This document shows positions 27,853 through 36,936 of a DNA stretch of 64,000 bases, piece after piece. Location of the stretch: the NCBI RefSeq assembly GCF_000444995.1, contig NC_022041.1, positions 408,001 to 472,000 of the forward strand, read 5' to 3'. A program made the position numbers and the translations under genes. Within the stretch, counting starts at the first letter, position 1, and every line of letters begins with the position of its first letter. The notes under the pieces are model-generated. The model ran no database searches. It had not been told where the DNA came from and saw nothing but the letters and a program-made list of their open reading frames with translations. This DNA comes from Paracoccus aminophilus JCM 7686 (GTDB taxonomy: Bacteria; Pseudomonadota; Alphaproteobacteria; Rhodobacterales; Rhodobacteraceae).

Positions 27853-28118
27853 TCCTCTATGCGCTCTGGTTCGCCTTCGGCTGTTTCGGTCTGGCGATGC
27901 TCTGCTGTCTTTACCGCGTGATCGTCGCACCGGGGCTGACCGACCGGGTGCTGGCGCTGGATACGCTGACGATCAATGTGATCGCGCTGATCACGCTTTT
28001 CGGCATCCTGCACGGCACCAGCGCCTATTTCGAGGCGGCGCTGATCTTCGCCATGTTCGGCTTTGTCTCGACCGTGGCTTTCGCCAAATTCGCCCTGCGC
28101 GGCGATATCATCGAGTGA
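27849..28118 (+). CDS. mrpF: Na+/H+ antiporter subunit F (MrpF/PhaF)
   Basis: 89 aa with three transmembrane helices (about 2-22, 35-55, 60-82). Start ATG 27849 in an ATGA overlap with mrpE; longer frames upstream are out of family. Contains PGLTDRVLALDTLTINVIAL, the conserved MnhF core with its membrane Asp residue. Confidence 0.92.
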   Translation: MILYALWFAFGCFGLAMLCCLYRVIVAPGLTDRVLALDTLTINVIALITLFGILHGTSAYFEAALIFAMFGFVSTVAFAKFALRGDIIE

Positions 28119-28125
28119 GGCGGGC

Positions 28126-28512
28126 ATGGAGTTGATTGCGGAAATCATCGTCTCGGCCCTGCTGATCGCGGGGGGCTTTTTCGGGCTGGTCGGATCGCTC
28201 GCACTGATCCGGCTGCCCGATCTGATGTCGCGGCTGCATGGGCCGGGGATGGCGACGACCTTGGGCGTGGGTTCGGTCCTGATCGCGGCGCTGATCTGGT
28301 TTCCGGTCTTTGGCGGCGGCTGGAGCTGGCATGAGCTGCTCATCACCATCTTCCTTCTGGCGACCGCGCCGATCACCGGCCATTTCATCGCCAAGGCGCA
28401 TCTGCATCTCAACCGGATGAAGGATCAGGTGCCGAAACCGCCGAAAGGCGATTGGGCGACCTTCAGCGCCGCAGAGAAAAGCGGGGCAGAGAAAGATAAC
28501 GCTGCCCGCTAG
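28126..28512 (+). CDS. mrpG: Na+/H+ antiporter subunit G (MrpG/PhaG)
   Basis: 128 aa. Three transmembrane helices (about 5-27, 42-62, 68-88) and a polar C-terminal tail. The GLVGSLALIRLPDLMSRLHG stretch is the MnhG signature. ATG 28126 lies 8 bp after the mrpF stop. Last gene of the antiporter operon; the terminator follows at 28528. Confidence 0.92.
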   Translation: MELIAEIIVSALLIAGGFFGLVGSLALIRLPDLMSRLHGPGMATTLGVGSVLIAALIWFPVFGGGWSWHELLITIFLLATAPITGHFIAKAHLHLNRMKDQVPKPPKGDWATFSAAEKSGAEKDNAAR

Positions 28513-28527
28513 GGGCCTCAGAACGAG

Positions 28528-28554
28528 AAACGCCGCCCGAGAAAGGCGGCGTTT
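28528..28554. terminator. bidirectional terminator between mrpG and dapA
   Basis: 10-bp stem AAACGCCGCC/GGCGGCGTTT (28528-28537 with 28545-28554) between converging genes. Short T-runs exist on either exit side, so it can serve both. Confidence 0.8.
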
Positions 28555-28584
28555 GCGTTTCACGGGAAACGGTGAGCGGGGTGC

Positions 28585-29460
28585 TTAGAGCAGGCCCGCA
28601 TGTTCCAGCGCAGCGTCGATCTTGTCGCGGGTCGGGCCGGTCAGCGCGACCAGCGGCAGGCGCACGCGCTCGCTGCACAGGCCCAGACGCGACATGGCGT
28701 ATTTCGCACCGGCCACACCCGGCTCGATGAAGATCGCCTCATGGAGCGGCATCAGCTTGTCCTGATATTCCAGCGCCTTGGCGTAATCGCCCGCGAGCGT
28801 GGCGTTCTGGAACTCGGCGCACAGGCGCGGCGCGACGTTTGCGGTGACCGAGATGCAGCCCGTGCCGCCATGGGCGTTAAAGCCAAGCGCGGTGGCATCC
28901 TCGCCCGAAAGCTGGATGAAATCCGCCCCGCAGGTCGCGCGCTGCATCGAGACGCGCTCGATCTTGCCGGTCGCGTCCTTGACGCCGATGATGCGCGGCA
29001 GTTTCGCGAGCTCGCCCATGGTCGCGGGCGACATGTCGATGACCGAGCGGCCGGGGATGTTGTAGATGATGATCGGCAGGTTCGAAGCATCATGCAGCGC
29101 GCGGAAATGCGCGATCATGCCTTCTTGCGTCGGCTTGTTGTAATAGGGCGTCACGATCAGCGCCGCATCCGCGCCCGATTCCTCCGCATGTCTGATCAGG
29201 CTGATGCCTTCGCGGGTCGAGTTCGACCCGGCACCTGCGACGACCGGCACGCGCCCTGCGGCGACACGCGCGACCTCGCGGATGACCAGATTGTGCTCGT
29301 CATGGCTGAGCGTCGGGCTTTCGCCCGTGGTGCCGACAGGAACCAGCCCGTGGCTGCCCTCGGCGATATGCCACTCGACCAGCTTCTCGAGCGTGGCGAG
29401 ATCAAGTTCTCCATCGTGATCGAAGGGGGTGACCAGCGCGGGCATCGAGCCTTTGAACAT
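28585..29460 (-). CDS. dapA: 4-hydroxy-tetrahydrodipicolinate synthase
   Basis: 291 aa. Condenses pyruvate with aspartate semialdehyde, the first committed step of lysine/diaminopimelate synthesis. Start ATG 29460 with AGGA at proper spacing; the much longer upstream frame is antisense to slt and is rejected. TIM barrel with Thr44-Thr45 in VGTTGESPT, Tyr133 in IIYNIPGR and the Schiff-base Lys161 in IGVKDATG all present. Divergent from the lytic transglycosylase gene. Confidence 0.96.
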   Translation of the reverse strand: MFKGSMPALVTPFDHDGELDLATLEKLVEWHIAEGSHGLVPVGTTGESPTLSHDEHNLVIREVARVAAGRVPVVAGAGSNSTREGISLIRHAEESGADAALIVTPYYNKPTQEGMIAHFRALHDASNLPIIIYNIPGRSVIDMSPATMGELAKLPRIIGVKDATGKIERVSMQRATCGADFIQLSGEDATALGFNAHGGTGCISVTANVAPRLCAEFQNATLAGDYAKALEYQDKLMPLHEAIFIEPGVAGAKYAMSRLGLCSERVRLPLVALTGPTRDKIDAALEHAGLL

Positions 29461-29562
29461 GCGTGCATCCTGTGAAGCTGTTTCATTTGGCCTTACTACC
29501 CGAATCCCTCCTTGCCAAGGATGTGAGTTGCACCTGCGCGAATCCGAGGTCACAACTGGCGC

Positions 29563-31803
29563 ATGTTGTATCCTCTGCGCGACAGACTTTTGGGGCTGAT
29601 CCTTGCGGTCGCCGCGGCCTCTCCGGCTGCGGCTGAAAATCTCGTCGATATGGGCAGAGCGCTTGGCGCGGCCTCGGGGCGCGACTGGGCGGGGGCCGAG
29701 ATGGCCGCAGCGCGCTCGGGGCCGATCGCGCTTGATCTGATCTTTTGGCAGAAGCTGCGCGCGGGGCAGGGCAGCTGGCCCGAATACCGCGATTTCGCGC
29801 TGAGAAACGGCGATTGGCCGGGGCTCGAGCTGTTTTACCGGCGTGGCGATGCGGTGCTGACCCCCGATCTGCCGCCCGCCGAGGTTATCCGCTGGTTCGA
29901 GACCCGCAAGCCCGACACGCTGAACGGCGAGACCGCCTATATCGCCGCCTTGCAAAAGGCCGATCCCAAGGCCGTCGCGGCCGAGCTGGCCCGGTTCTGG
30001 ACCGAGGTCGTCCTGACCGCACCCGAGGAAACCGCCTTTCTCGCGAGCTATGGCGACCGGGTCAAAGGGGCCGATGACGCGCGCATCACCCGCCTGCTCG
30101 ATCAGGGTGAGGCGCTGGCCGCCGAGCGCATGATCGGCCGCGCCAGCCCCAATGTGGCGGCTGTGGCAAAAGCCCGCATCGCATTGCAGGCCGGTCGGCC
30201 CGGCGTCGATACCGCGATTCTCGCGCTGCCGCAGGCGCAGCAGGCTGATGCCGGGCTCGCGCTTGATCGCTTCCGCTGGCGGGTCAAGAACAAGCTCAGC
30301 GATCTCGCCCGTGATCTGATGATCGAGCGTTCGACCAGCGCCGAGGCTTTGCGCGATCCCGGCGCCTGGTCGGGCCTGCGCGCCGATTACGCCCGCGCCG
30401 CGCTTCGGGCCCGCGACTGGGTGCTGGCCGAGAAATTCGCGGCCAATCATTTCCTGCCCGAAGGCCATAAGGATTATCCCGATCTCGAATGGCTTGCGGG
30501 TTATGCCGCGCTGAAGGGCGGCGCGCCGGATCGCGCGCTTGGCCATTTCCGCCATCTCGAAGCCAAGGGCGCGACGCCGATCACCTTGTCTCGCGCGCTT
30601 TACTGGCAGGGCCGCGCCTATGAGGCGATGGGCGCGCCCGCGGCGGCCAAGGCCGCCTATACCCGCGCGGCCGATCATCAGACCGCCTTTTACGGCCAGC
30701 TCGCCTCTGAGAAAATCGGCGCGCCGATGCGGCCCGAGCTGGCGCTGCCGGGCCGGGCGGTCGAGAGCCTGCCCGAGTGGCGCGGCACGCCGCTCACCCA
30801 GAACCGGCTCTGGCAGGCCGGGGTCTGGCTCGCGGCTGCGGGCTATCCCGAGCAGGGCCAGCGCTTTTTCATGCAGCTTGCCGAAACCGCGCCGCCCGAG
30901 GATATCGGGCGCATGGCGCGGCTGATGATGGAGCTGCGCCAGCCCTGGCACGCCTTGCGTCTGGCCAAGGCGGCGGCGGCCAAGGGCGGGATCTATCCGG
31001 CGGCCTATTTCCCGCTCACCGGGCTCGAGCTCAACGATCACGGCATTGCGCCCGAGCTGGTGCTGGCCATCGCGCGGCGCGAAAGCGAATTCAACCATAC
31101 CGCCAATTCCCATGCCGGGGCCAAGGGGCTGATGCAGGTCATGCCGGGCACGGCGCGCGACATGGCCCGCGTCATTGGCGAGCCCTATGATTTCGCGCGA
31201 CTGACCACGGATGCCGAATATAACGCGCGTCTGGGCTCGGCCTATCTGCGCGGGCTCGAGGATCGCTTCGGCTATTCGGTGGCGCTGATCTCGTCGGGCT
31301 ACAACGCCGGGCCGGGGCGTCCGGCGCGCTGGCTGACCGATCTTGGCGATCTACGCAAAAACGCCGATCCGATTGATTGGGTCGAGATGATCCCGCTCGA
31401 CGAGACGCGCAATTACGTCATGCGCGTGGCCGAGGCTTTGCCGATTTATCGCGCGCGCATCCATGGCACGCCGCAATCGCTGATCCCGACCTGGGATCTG
31501 AACGGCGGCGGGCTGATGCCGCCACCGCCGCCACCACCGATCCGGCTGGCGGTCTCGGCGCGGCCACCAAAGCCAATGCGACCGCTGATCGAGATGGCCG
31601 CGGGCGGGGTGTTGCGGGCTGTGCTGGCTCCGGTCGGGGTTGCTCCGGCAGGGATGGCTTCGGGGGCCGCGCCCGGTCCGGCAGCGGTTTCACCCGCTCC
31701 GGCATCCGCTCCCCAAGGAGGAACCGGAACCGAGACGATGACCGAGGCCAGCGCCTCTGGCTCTAACCCTGCCGGCTCTTCTGCAGCGTCCGCCACCAGG
31801 TAA
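29563..31803 (+). CDS. slt: soluble lytic murein transglycosylase (Slt family)
   Basis: 746 aa periplasmic enzyme cleaving peptidoglycan glycan strands to 1,6-anhydroMurNAc ends. Signal peptide cleaved near AAA/ENL (residue 24). A long alpha-superhelical U/L-domain (about 30-480) is followed by the SLT catalytic domain (about 490-620) with the catalytic Glu in ARRESEF (E507), [13 protein letters not shown] and the [14 protein letters not shown] segment. Beyond it is an unusual extension of about 95 residues with a run of seven prolines (about 653-659) and Pro/Ala/Ser-rich low-complexity sequence. The last 41 bp overlap the convergent EamA transporter gene. Confidence 0.92.
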   Translation: MLYPLRDRLLGLILAVAAASPAAAENLVDMGRALGAASGRDWAGAEMAAARSGPIALDLIFWQKLRAGQGSWPEYRDFALRNGDWPGLELFYRRGDAVLTPDLPPAEVIRWFETRKPDTLNGETAYIAALQKADPKAVAAELARFWTEVVLTAPEETAFLASYGDRVKGADDARITRLLDQGEALAAERMIGRASPNVAAVAKARIALQAGRPGVDTAILALPQAQQADAGLALDRFRWRVKNKLSDLARDLMIERSTSAEALRDPGAWSGLRADYARAALRARDWVLAEKFAANHFLPEGHKDYPDLEWLAGYAALKGGAPDRALGHFRHLEAKGATPITLSRALYWQGRAYEAMGAPAAAKAAYTRAADHQTAFYGQLASEKIGAPMRPELALPGRAVESLPEWRGTPLTQNRLWQAGVWLAAAGYPEQGQRFFMQLAETAPPEDIGRMARLMMELRQPWHALRLAKAAAAKGGIYPAAYFPLTGLELNDHGIAPELVLAIARRESEFNHTANSHAGAKGLMQVMPGTARDMARVIGEPYDFARLTTDAEYNARLGSAYLRGLEDRFGYSVALISSGYNAGPGRPARWLTDLGDLRKNADPIDWVEMIPLDETRNYVMRVAEALPIYRARIHGTPQSLIPTWDLNGGGLMPPPPPPPIRLAVSARPPKPMRPLIEMAAGGVLRAVLAPVGVAPAGMASGAAPGPAAVSPAPASAPQGGTGTETMTEASASGSNPAGSSAASATR

Positions 31804-32719
31804 AGAGCCCCGCGCCGACGACAATGGTCGCGCCGACGGCGACATTGGGCGCAAGCGTTTCGCCGAGCAGCAGCACGCCGATGAACGAGACCCAAACAAG
31901 CTGGGTATAGGCGAAGGGCTGCAGGCTTGAGGCCTCGGCCATTTCATAAGCCTTGATCAGCAGGAAATGCGACAAAGCGCCAAGCGCACACAGCGCCAGC
32001 AGCAGCGGCACGTCGTAAAGATGGATCGGCTCGATCCAGGCAATGCCGATCGCGGTCGAGGTGACGGCTCCGGCGATCCCGGTCCAAAAGAAGCTGACGC
32101 CCGACGGATCCTCGAGCGAGACCATCCGGGTCAGCAGGCTATAAATCCCGAACATCGCCGCCGCGAGGAAAGGGATCAGCGAATCTGCGGCAAAGACTCC
32201 GCTGGTCGGCTTCAGCACGATCAGGATGCCGATGAAGCCGACGCCGACCGCGACCCAGCGCCGCCAGCCGATCTTTTCGCCGAGCAGCCGCCCCGACAGC
32301 GCAACCACGATCAGCGGCGAGCAGGCAAAGACCGCATGGGTGTTGATCAGCCCCAGCCGCACGAAAGCGGTGACGATCAGCAGCGTCTCGGTAATCAGCA
32401 GCACGCCGCGCAGGATTTGCAGAACGGGCCGTTTCGAGCGCGCCGCTGCCCTGAGCCCGCCCGGTTTGCGCAGCGCCAAGATGATGACGAAAGCCGCCAT
32501 GAACCAATAGCGCAGCATGACGACGAACATCGGCGAATAAGCGGCGCCGAGATGACGCGAAAGCCCGTCTTGCACCGCGAAGACGAAAGCAACGAGGCAC
32601 ATCAACAAGATGGCGCGTGGTTGCTTGTCGCGTGCCGCATCAGAGCTGGCAGGCGAAGACACGACGCCCGCGGTGGCGGGCGACGAAAGAGGGCCCGGCG
32701 CGGGGGCTGGATTTGGCAT
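31763..32719 (-). CDS. DMT superfamily transporter (EamA domains)
   Basis: 318 aa with ten predicted transmembrane helices arranged as two EamA repeats. I chose ATG 32719; a TTG at 32773 would add 18 residues without a ribosome binding site. The first about 35 residues are a Pro/Ala/Ser-rich cytoplasmic lead before the first helix (AILLMCLVAFVFAVQDGL). Probable small-molecule exporter of the drug/metabolite family; substrate unknown. Its 3' end overlaps that of slt by 41 bp in convergent orientation. Confidence 0.85.
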   Translation of the reverse strand: MPNPAPAPGPLSSPATAGVVSSPASSDAARDKQPRAILLMCLVAFVFAVQDGLSRHLGAAYSPMFVVMLRYWFMAAFVIILALRKPGGLRAAARSKRPVLQILRGVLLITETLLIVTAFVRLGLINTHAVFACSPLIVVALSGRLLGEKIGWRRWVAVGVGFIGILIVLKPTSGVFAADSLIPFLAAAMFGIYSLLTRMVSLEDPSGVSFFWTGIAGAVTSTAIGIAWIEPIHLYDVPLLLALCALGALSHFLLIKAYEMAEASSLQPFAYTQLVWVSFIGVLLLGETLAPNVAVGATIVVGAGLFTWWRTLQKSRQG

Positions 32720-32773
32720 GACGGACTCGCTGGCTGACAGCCGAGACCTGCGCCCATGTGTCGGGAAGGTCAA

Positions 32774-32792
32774 GGGGGCGCGATGCGCCCCC
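32774..32792 (-). terminator. GC-rich hairpin after suhB (weak terminator)
   Basis: Perfect 8-bp stem GGGGGCGC/GCGCCCCC (32774-32781 with 32785-32792) with a 3-nt loop between suhB and the EamA transporter gene, both on the minus strand. No T-run follows, so termination may be inefficient. Confidence 0.4.
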
Positions 32793-32865
32793 GTCGTGCC
32801 GGAACCGGCCTGCGTGACGGCCTTGTGCGCAGCGCATAGCTGCTGCGCATAAGGCTTTTAGGAGA

Positions 32866-33669
32866 TTAAGCCTTACGCGGCTCGGGGCGTTCGCGGATGA
32901 TTTCCGCGAATTGCGGGAAGAGCAGCGCATTGCCCGCGACGATATTGCCCGAAGTGACCGGGTTTTCCTCGCTGCGGATCGACTCGACGAAGCCACCGGC
33001 CTCTTTGACGAGCAGAATGCCCGCCGCCACGTCCCAGGCGTTGATCCCGCGCTCCCAATAGCCGTCGTAGCGGCCCGAGGCGACATAGGCGAGGTCGAGC
33101 GCGGCTGCGCCCCAACGGCGCACACCGGCGGTCATCGGCATCAGGCGGGCCAGATCGGCCAGGGTCGCGGGCAGGGTGCCGCGACCGCCGAAGGGCACGC
33201 CGGTCGCGAAGATCGACTCGATCATCTGGCGGCGGCCCGAAACCCGGATGCGCTGGTTGTTCATAAAGGCGCCATCGCCTTTTTCGGCGGTGAACATCTC
33301 GTCCTTGGCCGCGTCATAGACGACGGCGGCGACGATCTCGCCCTTGTGCTCGAGCGCGATCGAGATCGCCCAATGCGGCAGGCCGTGCAGGAAGTTGGTG
33401 GTGCCATCCAGCGGATCGACGATCCAGCGGCGGGTCGGGTCTTCACCGGCATCCTCGCCGGTTTCCTCGCCGAGCCAGCCATAGTTCGGGCGCGCGGCGC
33501 GCAGCTCTTCCTTGATGACGCGCTCGGCCTCGCGGTCGGCGCGGGTGACGAAATCGCCCGCACCCTTGACCGAGACCTGAAGGTTCTCGACCTCGCGGAA
33601 ATCCTTGACGAGGGAGCGGCCCGCCTTGCGCGCGGCCTTGATCATGACATTGAGGTTGGCGCTGGCCAT
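32866..33669 (-). CDS. suhB: inositol monophosphatase family protein SuhB
   Basis: 267 aa Mg2+-dependent phosphatase. Motif residues present: the Glu of the EE(T/N) motif in GWLGEETGEDAGED, WIVDPLDGTTNFLHGLPHWA for metal ligands and substrate, and WDVAAGILLVKEAGG near the C-terminus. In E. coli SuhB also binds transcription antitermination factors at rRNA operons; whether this protein does cannot be told. Stand-alone gene; the GC-rich hairpin at 32774-32792 may terminate it. Confidence 0.92.
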   Translation of the reverse strand: MASANLNVMIKAARKAGRSLVKDFREVENLQVSVKGAGDFVTRADREAERVIKEELRAARPNYGWLGEETGEDAGEDPTRRWIVDPLDGTTNFLHGLPHWAISIALEHKGEIVAAVVYDAAKDEMFTAEKGDGAFMNNQRIRVSGRRQMIESIFATGVPFGGRGTLPATLADLARLMPMTAGVRRWGAAALDLAYVASGRYDGYWERGINAWDVAAGILLVKEAGGFVESIRSEENPVTSGNIVAGNALLFPQFAEIIRERPEPRKA

Positions 33670-33807
33670 CGGGCTGTCCTTTTTCGGCTAAGCTCGCGTC
33701 ATAATGCGATGCGCGCGCAAAGTGAAGTCTTGGAAAGGGTGGGCTGTCGTTGCGTCAAGCCCTGAGCCCTTGCCGCCACGACCCGTCAGAATGCGCCACG
33801 ACCGGGA

Positions 33808-34710
33808 TCAGCGCAAAAACCGCAGCGGCTCGGTCCGGGCGAGGCGCAGGACATAGGCCATATAGGGTTGGGCGAGATCCTCTTCGCGCAAGGCGGCGTA
33901 AAGGCGGCGCAACTTGCCCTTGGGGCCAAGCGGGATCGTCACCAGCTCGGGGTTGGTGGCCTGCGCGCGCAAGACCCAGTCGGGCATGACCGAGACCCCG
34001 CGCCCCGAGGCCACCAGCATCAGCGCGACGGCGGTCTGCTCGACCTGCCGGATCTCGGCGGGCTCGACGCCTGCGGGATCGAGAAATTGCGAAAAGACAT
34101 CGAGACGCGCGCGCTCCATCGGATAGGTGATGAGCGTCTCGCTGCGCAGATCCTCGGGATCGGCATAGCCTTTCGCGGCCAAAGGATGATCGGCGGCGAC
34201 GACCAGCGTCGGGGCATAGTCGAACAGCGGCTGGAACGTGACCCCGGCGATCTCTTCGGGGTCCGACGAGATCACCAGATCGACCTGACCCTTTTGCAGC
34301 GCGGGCAGGGCCTTCAAGGACAGCGAGGCGCGGATGTCGAGATCGACCTCGGGCCAGGCGCGGCGGAAGCGGTCGATGACCGGCAAAAGCCAGTCGAAGC
34401 AATGATGGCATTCCATCGCGACATGCAGCCGCCCGGCGCGGCCCTGCTCGACGGCGCGAAACTCGGCCTCGGCCGCGTCGATCAGCGGCAGGACCTGCTC
34501 GGCGGTGCGCAAGAGCCGCATCCCGGCAGCCGAGAGCCGCAAGGGCTTGGTGCGGCGCAAGAAAAGCTCGACCCCGGCCTGCTCCTCCAGCGCCTTGACC
34601 TGATGGGACAGCGCCGATTGCGTCAGATTGAGCACTTCGGCCGCGCGGGCGAGCCCGCCCTGTTCATGGATCGCGCGCAGGCTGCGCAAATGCCGAAGCT
34701 CGAGGTGCAT
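33808..34710 (-). CDS. metR: LysR family regulator, MetR-like
   Basis: 300 aa. N-terminal winged helix-turn-helix at about 2-60 (AAEVLNLTQSALSHQVKALEEQAG), followed by a two-lobe substrate-binding domain (about 90-295). The sequence has the MetR-typical MECHHCFDWLLPVI segment near 99-112. Divergent from metF across a 92-bp intergenic region holding two TGAA-N5-CTCA sites. MetR proteins activate methionine synthesis genes with homocysteine as coeffector; role inferred from sequence type and position. Confidence 0.87.
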   Translation of the reverse strand: MHLELRHLRSLRAIHEQGGLARAAEVLNLTQSALSHQVKALEEQAGVELFLRRTKPLRLSAAGMRLLRTAEQVLPLIDAAEAEFRAVEQGRAGRLHVAMECHHCFDWLLPVIDRFRRAWPEVDLDIRASLSLKALPALQKGQVDLVISSDPEEIAGVTFQPLFDYAPTLVVAADHPLAAKGYADPEDLRSETLITYPMERARLDVFSQFLDPAGVEPAEIRQVEQTAVALMLVASGRGVSVMPDWVLRAQATNPELVTIPLGPKGKLRRLYAALREEDLAQPYMAYVLRLARTEPLRFLR

Positions 34711-34712
34711 CT

Positions 34713-34756
34713 TGAATGGAACTCATAACCATGTTGCGGATTATGAATTTGTCTCA
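34713..34756. promoter_or_regulatory. two tandem MetR-type boxes between metR and metF
   Basis: TGAATGGAACTCA at 34713-34725 and TGAATTTGTCTCA at 34744-34756 share the pattern TGAA-N5-CTCA and start 31 bp apart, about three helical turns. Each differs from the enterobacterial MetR consensus TGAA-N5-TTCA by one base in the right half. They lie in the only promoter space between the divergent regulator and metF. Confidence 0.6.
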
Positions 34757-34802
34757 CGACGGGCGACATGCGACAAGCCCTCTACGATAAAGGAATGAGA
34801 CC

Positions 34803-35669
34803 ATGACCGCGAAGCCCGGAATCAGCTTTGAATTCTTCCCGCCCCGGAACCTCGACCAGTCGTTCCGCCTGTGGGAAACCGCGCGTGTGCTTGCGCCGCT
34901 GATGCCGGATTTCGTGTCGGTCACCTATGGCGCGGGCGGCACGACCCGCCAGCTGACCCATGAGGCGGTGACGGCGCTGACCTCGCATTGCGGGCTCAAT
35001 GTCGCGGCGCATCTGACCTGCGTTGACGCGACCCGCGACGAGACGATGAAGATCGTTGACGATTACGCCGCCGTCGGCGTGCGCGAGATCGTGGCTCTGC
35101 GCGGAGACGCGCCGCAGGGGCAGGCGAAATTCACGGTCCATGAAGATGGTTTCGCGAGCTCGGTCGAGCTGATCGAAGCGATCGCCAAGCGCGGCGGCTT
35201 TACCATCCGCGTCGGCGCCTATCCCGAGCCCCATCCCGAAAGCCCGGATACTGCCGCCGATGTCGCCTGGCTCAAGCGCAAGATCGATGCGGGCGCAAGC
35301 TCGGCCATGACGCAATTCTTCTTCGAGCCCGAGACCTTCTTCCGCTTCCGCGACGCCTGTGCGGCAGCGGGGATCGACGCGCCGATTCTTCCGGGGATCC
35401 TGCCGATTCAGGGCTGGGCCGGGGCCAAGCGCTTTGCCGAGCGCTGCGGCACCTCGGTCCCGGCTTGGGCGGATGAGGCTTTCTCGAAAGCGGGCAAAGA
35501 GGGTGAAGCCCGTCTCGCGCATGAGCTTTGCGTCGATCTGTGCGAAAAGCTGATCGCGGGCGGCGTCGACCGGCTGCATTTCTACACGCTGAACAAGCCC
35601 GATCTGACGCTTGCGGTCTGCGAGGCCTTGGGCGTTCATCCCCAGCCGGGCTTGAGCCAAGTCGCCTGA
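34803..35669 (+). CDS. metF: 5,10-methylenetetrahydrofolate reductase
   Basis: 288 aa FAD-dependent TIM-barrel enzyme that makes 5-methyl-THF for methionine synthesis. Family motifs: ISFEFFPPR at 7-15 (conserved Glu), VTYGAGG near 41-47, HLTCVDATRDE near 76-86, LRGDAP near 99-104. Starts at ATG 34803 with AAGGA just upstream. Probably activated by the divergent MetR-like regulator. Confidence 0.95.
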   Translation: MTAKPGISFEFFPPRNLDQSFRLWETARVLAPLMPDFVSVTYGAGGTTRQLTHEAVTALTSHCGLNVAAHLTCVDATRDETMKIVDDYAAVGVREIVALRGDAPQGQAKFTVHEDGFASSVELIEAIAKRGGFTIRVGAYPEPHPESPDTAADVAWLKRKIDAGASSAMTQFFFEPETFFRFRDACAAAGIDAPILPGILPIQGWAGAKRFAERCGTSVPAWADEAFSKAGKEGEARLAHELCVDLCEKLIAGGVDRLHFYTLNKPDLTLAVCEALGVHPQPGLSQVA

Positions 35670-35684
35670 CCCGCGCCGAGGCAC

Positions 35685-36863
35685 TTAACGATCCGCCGCG
35701 TCCTTGGGGTCCAAGGGCGCGGTTTTTGTTTGTGCGGCCTGCACGCCCGAGGCTTTCGCCTTCGCGCCTGTCGCGGTTTTCGCGCGGCCAAGTCGAGGGG
35801 TTTTGCTCGGGCCTGACGCGGCGCGCTTGACCCGAGGCCTGCGCGGCTTTGGCTTGTCGAGACCAAAGCGCGCGAGCGCGCCGCTTAAAATCGCCGGGCC
35901 GGTATAGGGTTGGGGCACGGTCGGATGGAGCTGCTCGGTCAGGGTCGTGCCCGCGACGCGGGGCGCGCGCGCAAGGAAGGCCTTGCCCCAGCTGCGCCAC
36001 GAGCCGACCGAGGGCGCGGTCGCATCGCAGGGCAGATGATCGCGCCAGCCCTGCGGCAAGGGCAGGCCCGCCGCCTCGGCCTCTTCCATCATCCAGACCA
36101 GCGGAATATTGGCGAGCGGACGCGCATATTCCGCCCCGCTCAACTGCCCGCCAATATCGGGATGACAGCCGCGAAACCACATCTGGCGGATGCGCGCGGG
36201 TTCATCCTCGTCCCACAGAAGCGGGGCGAAAGCGGCGCGGGTTTCGTCAAGCGCCAGCGCCTGCGCGCCGCGCTCGGCATAGGCGCCAAGCCGGAGGTCA
36301 CGAAAACGAAACCCCGGACGACCCACCATCCAGAGCAGCGGAAGCCGCACGCCCAGACCGACGACCGTGTCAAAGACGCCGATCATGCGGATCGGGACAT
36401 GGGGGTGGCAATGGGCGCGGCGGAAATGGGTCATCGCGGCCTCGTCACCGCCCGCGCTGTAAAGCTCCCAAGCGATGCGCACGCTGTCGTCGGACAAGGC
36501 CTCGCGTCGCAAAAGTCCCACCTGACCGATCATCCCGGCCAGCGCACGCACGGCAAAGGCGCCGCGCGAATAGCCAAAGAGAAACAACGGATCGCCCGGC
36601 TGCCACTGATGGGCAAGCCACGTATAGGCCGCGAGAATGCGGCTTTCGAGTTCATTTCCCGCAGCAAGTCCCGGCAGAGAGCGCCAGTTTTCCCATTGAA
36701 ACCCCGGCGAATAACGCACGCGCAGCCGCATCGGCAGCTCGCCCCACCAGCCTGACAAAGCGGCATAAAGCCGGCCGATCGAGCTGCGATGTGCGGGGTC
36801 AAGCGAGGCCTGGGTTCCGTCGATCAGAACGACATGGGGCAGAGGGGGGCGCGGTGATTCCAT
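35685..36863 (-). CDS. DUF2235 alpha/beta-hydrolase domain protein
   Basis: 392 aa. Residues about 10-300 match the DUF2235 family, which includes Tle1-type phospholipase effectors. Visible marks are VVLIDGTQ (11-18), the nucleophile elbow GYSRGAF with S99, VFDTVVGLG and WFRGCHPDIGG as the likely Asp and His parts of the catalytic triad. The last about 60 residues form a basic Lys/Arg/Pro/Ala-rich low-complexity tail. No signal peptide. No T6SS genes or vgrG lie in the window, so a secreted-effector role is speculative; a housekeeping hydrolase is equally possible. Confidence 0.8.
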   Translation of the reverse strand: MESPRPPLPHVVLIDGTQASLDPAHRSSIGRLYAALSGWWGELPMRLRVRYSPGFQWENWRSLPGLAAGNELESRILAAYTWLAHQWQPGDPLFLFGYSRGAFAVRALAGMIGQVGLLRREALSDDSVRIAWELYSAGGDEAAMTHFRRAHCHPHVPIRMIGVFDTVVGLGVRLPLLWMVGRPGFRFRDLRLGAYAERGAQALALDETRAAFAPLLWDEDEPARIRQMWFRGCHPDIGGQLSGAEYARPLANIPLVWMMEEAEAAGLPLPQGWRDHLPCDATAPSVGSWRSWGKAFLARAPRVAGTTLTEQLHPTVPQPYTGPAILSGALARFGLDKPKPRRPRVKRAASGPSKTPRLGRAKTATGAKAKASGVQAAQTKTAPLDPKDAADR

Positions 36864-36936
36864 GCCTCACGCTAACATGGATTGGTAAAGATGCGCCCCT
36901 CTTGGGCTGGCCTGCGGGCGCTTGGCCGCTCGCGGA

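Noticed and set aside
29461-29562. Lysine riboswitch upstream of dapA
   Set aside because: The leader is too short and lacks the conserved lysine-box helices.
28585-31113. 842-codon version of dapA
   Set aside because: The upstream 550 codons are antisense to slt; ATG 29460 with AGGA gives the standard DapA length.
34711-34802. SAM or SAH riboswitch upstream of metF
   Set aside because: The region is only 92 bp, holds the MetR-type sites, and shows no SAM-II-like pairing that I can find by eye.
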